Shown in pieces: positions 29,930-33,414 of a stretch of 33,414 nucleotides of DNA. The stretch spans positions 1 to 33,414 of the forward strand of contig JAQUXE010000004.1 of NCBI GenBank assembly GCA_028692555.1, written 5' to 3'. The first letter of the stretch is position 1. Each line of letters starts with the position of its first letter. The DNA is from Minisyncoccota bacterium (GTDB taxonomy: Bacteria; Patescibacteriota; Minisyncoccia; Minisyncoccales; Minisyncoccaceae). Below the pieces are notes generated by a model. That model made no database searches. It was given only the letters and a program-made list of their open reading frames with translations, and had not been told where the DNA came from. Position numbers and translations under genes: made by a program.

Positions 29930-30690
29930 TATTTTTTATCATGCTTAATTTTTGCAATCACAGCATTTTTTCTATAATTACAATAATCACAATCAGGATT
30001 GGGTTCAGGAATTTCTTCAGACATTAAGCATTTCTTAATCTCAACTAATTTATCATCTACCCAAGAAGAATCTCCCTTGTATGGAATAACTTTAATATCA
30101 AACTCTAATTTTTTATCAAACTCTGGCTTTCCCGTATCTCCGTTACAATAAACAAAGTATCCCGTTTTAGAAACATCAAAACCATTTTTAATAAACAACC
30201 ATTGATATATCTCCATTTGTCTTTTGTATCCATCTTGCCATTCAGCATCAAGATTAACTTCGCTTGTCTTTGAGGTTGCTTTGTAATCAACAATAATCAC
30301 CTCGCCTTGAGGGTTGACCCATATGTCATCAATTGCACCTGTTATCAATAAATTAGTTGGCTCGTGAAGATACTGCATTCCTGTAAAGTTATGTCTCCAA
30401 GTATCAATATCTTTATGCTCATATGGAATAGCATCTATTCCAAATTCCTCAATTAATGGGTGAGGTGCCTTTTGCTTCCTATACAAGTCAAATTCTTTTT
30501 TAAGTAATGTATCAACAGCACTGTTTAATGAAAATGGAAATCCCGGAGGCCTACCCACTCCTAGACGTCTATCAAGATAAAAGCATTGTGGGCAATCAAC
30601 AAATAAATCAATCTTCGACCTACTTAATTTAAATGGATCATTGCTTTTGGGATTGAAAAGATTATTTGATTTTTTGTAATAATTAGACAT
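29929..30690 (-). CDS. PD-(D/E)XK nuclease of the RecB/Cas4-like family with four Cys
   Basis: A 253-residue single-domain nuclease. Catalytic motifs are visible: G-A-I-D-D around 118-122, then V-I-I-V-D135-Y-K137-A-T, and the RecB-type motif IV QMEIY (Q158-x3-Y162). Two Cys pairs, C33/C36 (FVDCPQCFY) and C234/C237 (NPDCDYCNYR), flank the domain. In Cas4/AddB relatives such Cys hold a 4Fe-4S cluster; four Cys here would fit this, or zinc. There are no CRISPR repeats or cas genes nearby, so it is a stand-alone DNA-end processing enzyme, consistent with xseAB and rmuC in the same operon. It overlaps engB by 8 nt. Confidence 0.85.
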   Translation of the reverse strand: MSNYYKKSNNLFNPKSNDPFKLSRSKIDLFVDCPQCFYLDRRLGVGRPPGFPFSLNSAVDTLLKKEFDLYRKQKAPHPLIEEFGIDAIPYEHKDIDTWRHNFTGMQYLHEPTNLLITGAIDDIWVNPQGEVIIVDYKATSKTSEVNLDAEWQDGYKRQMEIYQWLFIKNGFDVSKTGYFVYCNGDTGKPEFDKKLEFDIKVIPYKGDSSWVDDKLVEIKKCLMSEEIPEPNPDCDYCNYRKNAVIAKIKHDKK

Positions 30691-31252
30691 ATAAATTTGT
30701 TAGTAATTCTTCTTTTCCTATTTTCTTCTTAGCAGAAAAAGGGATAACTTTAAATGGACTCGCTATTTCTTCTATCCTCTTTATCTTCTCTTCATATTCT
30801 GATTTTTTAATCTTATCAACCTTATTTGCTATAATAATCACATCCTTTTGGTGGTCATTTAAATTATGAAGGATATCAATATCATCTTTAGTCATGCCCA
30901 CATTTGCATCAACAATTAAAATAACTTTGTGTTGATCAATTTCTGATTCAAAAAAATACCAATTAACAAGAGAATGTATTTTTTTCCTTACTTTTGGTGG
31001 TGCCTTAGCGTATCCATATCCCGGAAGATCTATAAAATAAAAAGAATCATTAATCAAAAATATATTAATCTGTTGAGTTCTTCCTGGAGTTGAGCTAGCT
31101 ATTGCTAGGTTTTTAACCCCAGTTAAATAGTTTATAGTAGATGATTTTCCTGAATTTGAACGACCAATAAAGGCAATTTGAGAAACACCATCATATAATG
31201 ATTCATCAGTCCCTTTCACTCCTTTAAAAAAAATTGCTTTATTTATTTCCAC
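30683..31252 (-). CDS. engB: Ribosome biogenesis GTPase EngB (YsxC/YihA)
   Basis: A 189-residue TRAFAC GTPase needed for 50S assembly in bacteria. G1 is AFIGRSNSGKSSTINYL (about 29-45), the switch I Thr lies in SSTPGRTQQINIF, G3 is FIDLPGYGYAKAP (about 73-85), G4 is IIANKVDKIKK (about 140-150), and G5 is in IPFSAKKKIGKEEL. The PGRTQ and DLPGYGYAK signature separates EngB from Era and EngA. The ATG is 2 nt after the pyrH stop and the gene overlaps the nuclease gene by 8 nt. Confidence 0.96.
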   Translation of the reverse strand: MEINKAIFFKGVKGTDESLYDGVSQIAFIGRSNSGKSSTINYLTGVKNLAIASSTPGRTQQINIFLINDSFYFIDLPGYGYAKAPPKVRKKIHSLVNWYFFESEIDQHKVILIVDANVGMTKDDIDILHNLNDHQKDVIIIANKVDKIKKSEYEEKIKRIEEIASPFKVIPFSAKKKIGKEELLTNLYV

Positions 31253-31254
31253 GA

Positions 31255-31953
31255 TTAATTAATTAAAGTTCCAACACTATCTCCTTTTAATAATTTAGAA
31301 AGATCTTTTATATTAAAAACAATGATTGGTTTATTATTTTCAAAACAAAGCGTAAATGCAGTAATGTCCATAACATTTAATTGCTTTTCTATCACCTCTC
31401 TATATGAAACCTCTTTATACATCTCAGCATCATCATTTTTTCTTGGATCTTTATCATACACACCATCAACATTAGTTGCCTTTAGCACTAAATCACAATT
31501 TAATTCACACGCTCTTAGCGCTGCTGCTGAATCAGTTGTAAAAAATGGATTGCCTGTTCCTCCAGCAAGAATAACAACCTTGCCTTCTTCTAATGATTTA
31601 ATGGCTTTTTCTTTTGAATAAGAATTGACAACTTCTCCAACACTAATTGCTGAAAAAACCTCTGCATCAATATTTGCCTCTTTCAATGCCTCCTTTAGTC
31701 CGATACCATTAATTATTGTCCCTACCATACCCATAAAATCAGCTGCAACCCTGTCAAAGTTTTCTTCACCCACCATTCTACCTCTAAATATATTACCAGC
31801 ACCAATAACAATAGCCAATTCTTTTTTATTTTTTTTAATCTGAGCTATTTCTTTTGCCATTTTAATGTAACTTGGAATAGAAACACTTTCCCCAGATTCG
31901 CTTTTGAAAACTTCTCCGCTCATTTTTAATAAAATTCTTTTGTATTTTTTCAT
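31255..31953 (-). CDS. pyrH: UMP kinase
   Basis: A 232-residue amino-acid-kinase-fold UMP kinase that phosphorylates UMP to UDP. Motifs are KRILLKMSGEVF at the N-terminus, AIVIGAGNIFRGRM (about 47-60), RVAADFMGMVGTIINGIGLKEAL, VVILAGGTGNPFFTTDSAAALRACEL (about 125-150, uridine and phosphate binding) and LKATNVDGVYDKDPRKN. All key glycine and Asp positions are as in the family. It sits 8 nt after rlmN and 2 nt before engB. Confidence 0.97.
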   Translation of the reverse strand: MKKYKRILLKMSGEVFKSESGESVSIPSYIKMAKEIAQIKKNKKELAIVIGAGNIFRGRMVGEENFDRVAADFMGMVGTIINGIGLKEALKEANIDAEVFSAISVGEVVNSYSKEKAIKSLEEGKVVILAGGTGNPFFTTDSAAALRACELNCDLVLKATNVDGVYDKDPRKNDDAEMYKEVSYREVIEKQLNVMDITAFTLCFENNKPIIVFNIKDLSKLLKGDSVGTLIN

Positions 31954-31961
31954 CTTGGTTA

Positions 31962-32900
31962 TTATATTCTATTTGCTAATTGTCCGCAAGCTGCATCAAT
32001 TTTGTGACCAAACTCGTATCTTTGAGTAGTAAATATACCCTGCTTTTCTAAATAATCTTTAAATTCTTTTGTGTTTAATGATCTCTTAAATTTACCAGTT
32101 GAGTTATATGGTATTAAATTAACCATATATAGTGGTCTTTTCATTAATTGTGATAATTGTTTAGCGTGCTCTATTGAATCATTAACATCTTTCATTAATA
32201 AGTATTCAAACATTACTCTTCTTTTTGTTTTTAAAATGTAATCATCGACTACTTCTAATAGATCTTTAATCGTATAGCCCTTACTAACGGGCATTAATTT
32301 TCTTCTTAATTCATCGTTTGGAGCGTGTAAAGAAATAGAAAGATTAACTTGATTATCTTCATTAGTAAATTTCTTAATACCATCTATTACTCCCGCAGTT
32401 GAAATTGATATTTTCCTTGCTCCAATATTAAAGCAATTTGGATCATTTAATATTTTAATTGCTTGCATTACATTTTCATAGTTTAAAAACGGCTCTCCCA
32501 TTCCCATAAAAACAATGTTTGTTGGTTTTCTATAATACCTTGAAAAAAGTAAAACTTGTTGAAGTATTTCATCAACCTCTAAATTTCTTTTAAATGATGT
32601 GCCAGTTGCACAAAATAGACATCCTAAAGGACAGCCGACTTGGCAAGAAACACAAACAGTAGCTCGCTTATTATCATGCTCCATTAAAACTGTTTCTATC
32701 TTAGAATTATCTTTTAAATTAATGACAGCTTTCTTAGTATTTTTATCTTCAAAAATTTTGTAATCAATTTTTAATGGCAAACTTTCTTTTAGTTCTTCTC
32801 TCATTTCTAAAGGCAAAACAGTTGCCTTGTCCCAATTATCAATTAAATCCTTATACAATAACCTCTGAACTTGTTTTAATCTATAGCCCTCAATCTTCAT
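31962..32900 (-). CDS. rlmN: Dual-specificity RNA methyltransferase RlmN (radical SAM)
   Basis: A 312-residue radical SAM enzyme that methylates C2 of A2503 in 23S rRNA and of A37 in some tRNAs. The cluster motif is C-P-L-G-C-L-F-C in VGCPLGCLFCATG, the MAT-binding GMGEPFLNY stretch follows (around residue 150), and the C-terminal DAACGQLANRI has the methyl-carrying Cys. The N-terminus KIEGYRLKQVQRLLYK is typical. I chose the ATG at 32900 because the longer frame from 32924 adds eight residues encoded in the rmuC end; the shorter start gives an 11-nt overlap (ATGAAGATTGA) identical to the one between gatC and gatA. Confidence 0.95.
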   Translation of the reverse strand: MKIEGYRLKQVQRLLYKDLIDNWDKATVLPLEMREELKESLPLKIDYKIFEDKNTKKAVINLKDNSKIETVLMEHDNKRATVCVSCQVGCPLGCLFCATGTSFKRNLEVDEILQQVLLFSRYYRKPTNIVFMGMGEPFLNYENVMQAIKILNDPNCFNIGARKISISTAGVIDGIKKFTNEDNQVNLSISLHAPNDELRRKLMPVSKGYTIKDLLEVVDDYILKTKRRVMFEYLLMKDVNDSIEHAKQLSQLMKRPLYMVNLIPYNSTGKFKRSLNTKEFKDYLEKQGIFTTQRYEFGHKIDAACGQLANRI

Positions 32901-33414
32901 TTTTTTGTGGCAAAACATTTTCACTCTTAATCTTCTCCACTATTCCAGTAAGCTTCCTATCCCTTGTTGTTGAGACCTTATCAAATTGATTAGAAACATC
33001 TCTAATCTTCTTGCCCAAAGAATCAACCTCTTCATTATACTTATCATACTCAATCTCAAACTTTTTAACTAATTTAATTACTTCAAATATATTTTCTTGA
33101 TACTTAAAATTCTTATATGATTGATATATCATTCTTAAAATCGCGGTAAAACTAAATGGACCAGCGAGAATAACTTTTTTTGCCATTGCATCAGACCAAA
33201 CCTCACTCATCTGATCGTATATGAAACTAAAAATCATCTCATTAGGAACAAACAATATCACAAAATCAACGGTATCTTCCTCTGGATTAATATAGTCCCT
33301 CGTTGATATTTCTTTTATTCTATTAACTACATCTCTTTCAAATTGCTTCTTGTAGTCCTTCTTTCTTTCTTTATTTTCCTCTTCGGTAAATTTTATAAAA
33401 TTATCTAGAGGAAA
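32890..33414 (-). CDS. rmuC: RmuC-family protein, C-terminal part (start beyond the window)
   Basis: The last 174 residues of an RmuC protein, open at the right edge of the window. The visible part begins with FPLDNFIKFTEEENKERKK and runs into EDTVDFVILFVPNEMIFSFI, followed by AKKVILAGPFSFTAILRMIYQ, all RmuC-type signatures. RmuC is a PD-(D/E)XK-related protein with an N-terminal coiled coil, implicated in limiting inversion recombination; the nuclease-like part seen here is the conserved one. It precedes rlmN with an 11-nt overlap. The following genes form the rmuC-rlmN-pyrH-engB-nuclease-xseAB series. Confidence 0.88.
   Translation of the reverse strand, partial: FPLDNFIKFTEEENKERKKDYKKQFERDVVNRIKEISTRDYINPEEDTVDFVILFVPNEMIFSFIYDQMSEVWSDAMAKKVILAGPFSFTAILRMIYQSYKNFKYQENIFEVIKLVKKFEIEYDKYNEEVDSLGKKIRDVSNQFDKVSTTRDRKLTGIVEKIKSENVLPQKNED

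Noticed and set aside
29929-30690. Cas4 and thus a CRISPR adaptation gene
   Set aside because: No repeat array or other cas gene is visible; RecB-like stand-alone nuclease is the safer call.
1-33414. Recoding of UGA (as in SR1/Gracilibacteria)
   Set aside because: UGA terminates several conserved genes at the expected family end (gatC, gatA, rmuC), and no in-frame UGA interrupts conserved genes.

Overview
The window reads as about 33 kb of chromosome from a streamlined, AT-rich bacterium, most likely a member of the Candidate Phyla Radiation (Patescibacteria, possibly a parcubacterial lineage). The grounds are dense packing with many 4-, 8- and 11-nt gene overlaps, short versions of core enzymes (PheT without its OB-fold domain, short MurC and GatA), a MurL-type peptidoglycan gene, an archaeal-type AspRS, tRNAs without encoded CCA, and no mobile elements or CRISPR. 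UGA works as a stop (for example gatC, gatA and rmuC), so the code is standard. The taxonomic call is inference; nothing in the window names the organism.

Layout, mostly on the minus strand and described from right to left. (1) 33414-28522: rmuC (cut by the window edge)-rlmN-pyrH-engB-RecB-like nuclease-xseA-xseB, a housekeeping operon. (2) 28463-27993: a single HNH-type gene with its own promoter and terminator. (3) 27932-27358: thioredoxin plus ferredoxin:thioredoxin reductase catalytic chain. (4) 26066-27368, plus strand: PadR regulator-unknown protein-EF-P. (5) 26005-23316, divergent from (4): inositol-phosphate synthase-PadR-CDP-alcohol phosphotransferase-HAD hydrolase, a candidate inositol-phospholipid operon whose promoter carries a near-perfect operator. 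(6) 22679-23326, plus strand: PHP phosphoesterase; divergent from it is a 63-codon gene with its own promoter and terminator. (7) 22374-11953: thpR-murC-orphan membrane coiled-coil protein-aspS-D,D-carboxypeptidase-mraY-murL-GH130-glycosyltransferase. (8) 11109-11975, plus strand: SIS sugar-phosphate isomerase. (9) 11071-4105: murD-ftsW-murG-gltX, then gatC-gatA-small membrane protein. (10) 4074-3839: tRNA-fMet, tRNA-Met/Ile2 and tRNA-Asp. (11) 3762-3138: hicBA-like toxin-antitoxin pair. (12) 3088-1: pheS-pheT-gyrB (cut by the edge).

The genes fall into a few themes. One is peptidoglycan synthesis (murC, murD, mraY, murG, ftsW, a carboxypeptidase and a likely L-Glu epimerase MurL). A second is aminoacyl-tRNA supply, with GluRS and GatCA making Gln-tRNA by transamidation, plus AspRS and PheRS. 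A third is sugar chemistry (SIS isomerase, GH130, GT4). The last is membrane lipid head groups.

Three signals deserve most attention. First, the initiator tRNA is recognisable by A11:U24 and an unpaired position 1/72, yet lacks the G:C triplet of the anticodon stem and has G at position 55. Second, at least eight genes have a promoter -10 hexamer only 6-8 nt before the ATG, so their mRNAs should be leaderless; the initiator tRNA itself has a -10 6 nt before its first base. Third, the inositol-lipid operon and a PadR gene share a symmetric operator-promoter. No stretch over 300 bases lacks a gene.
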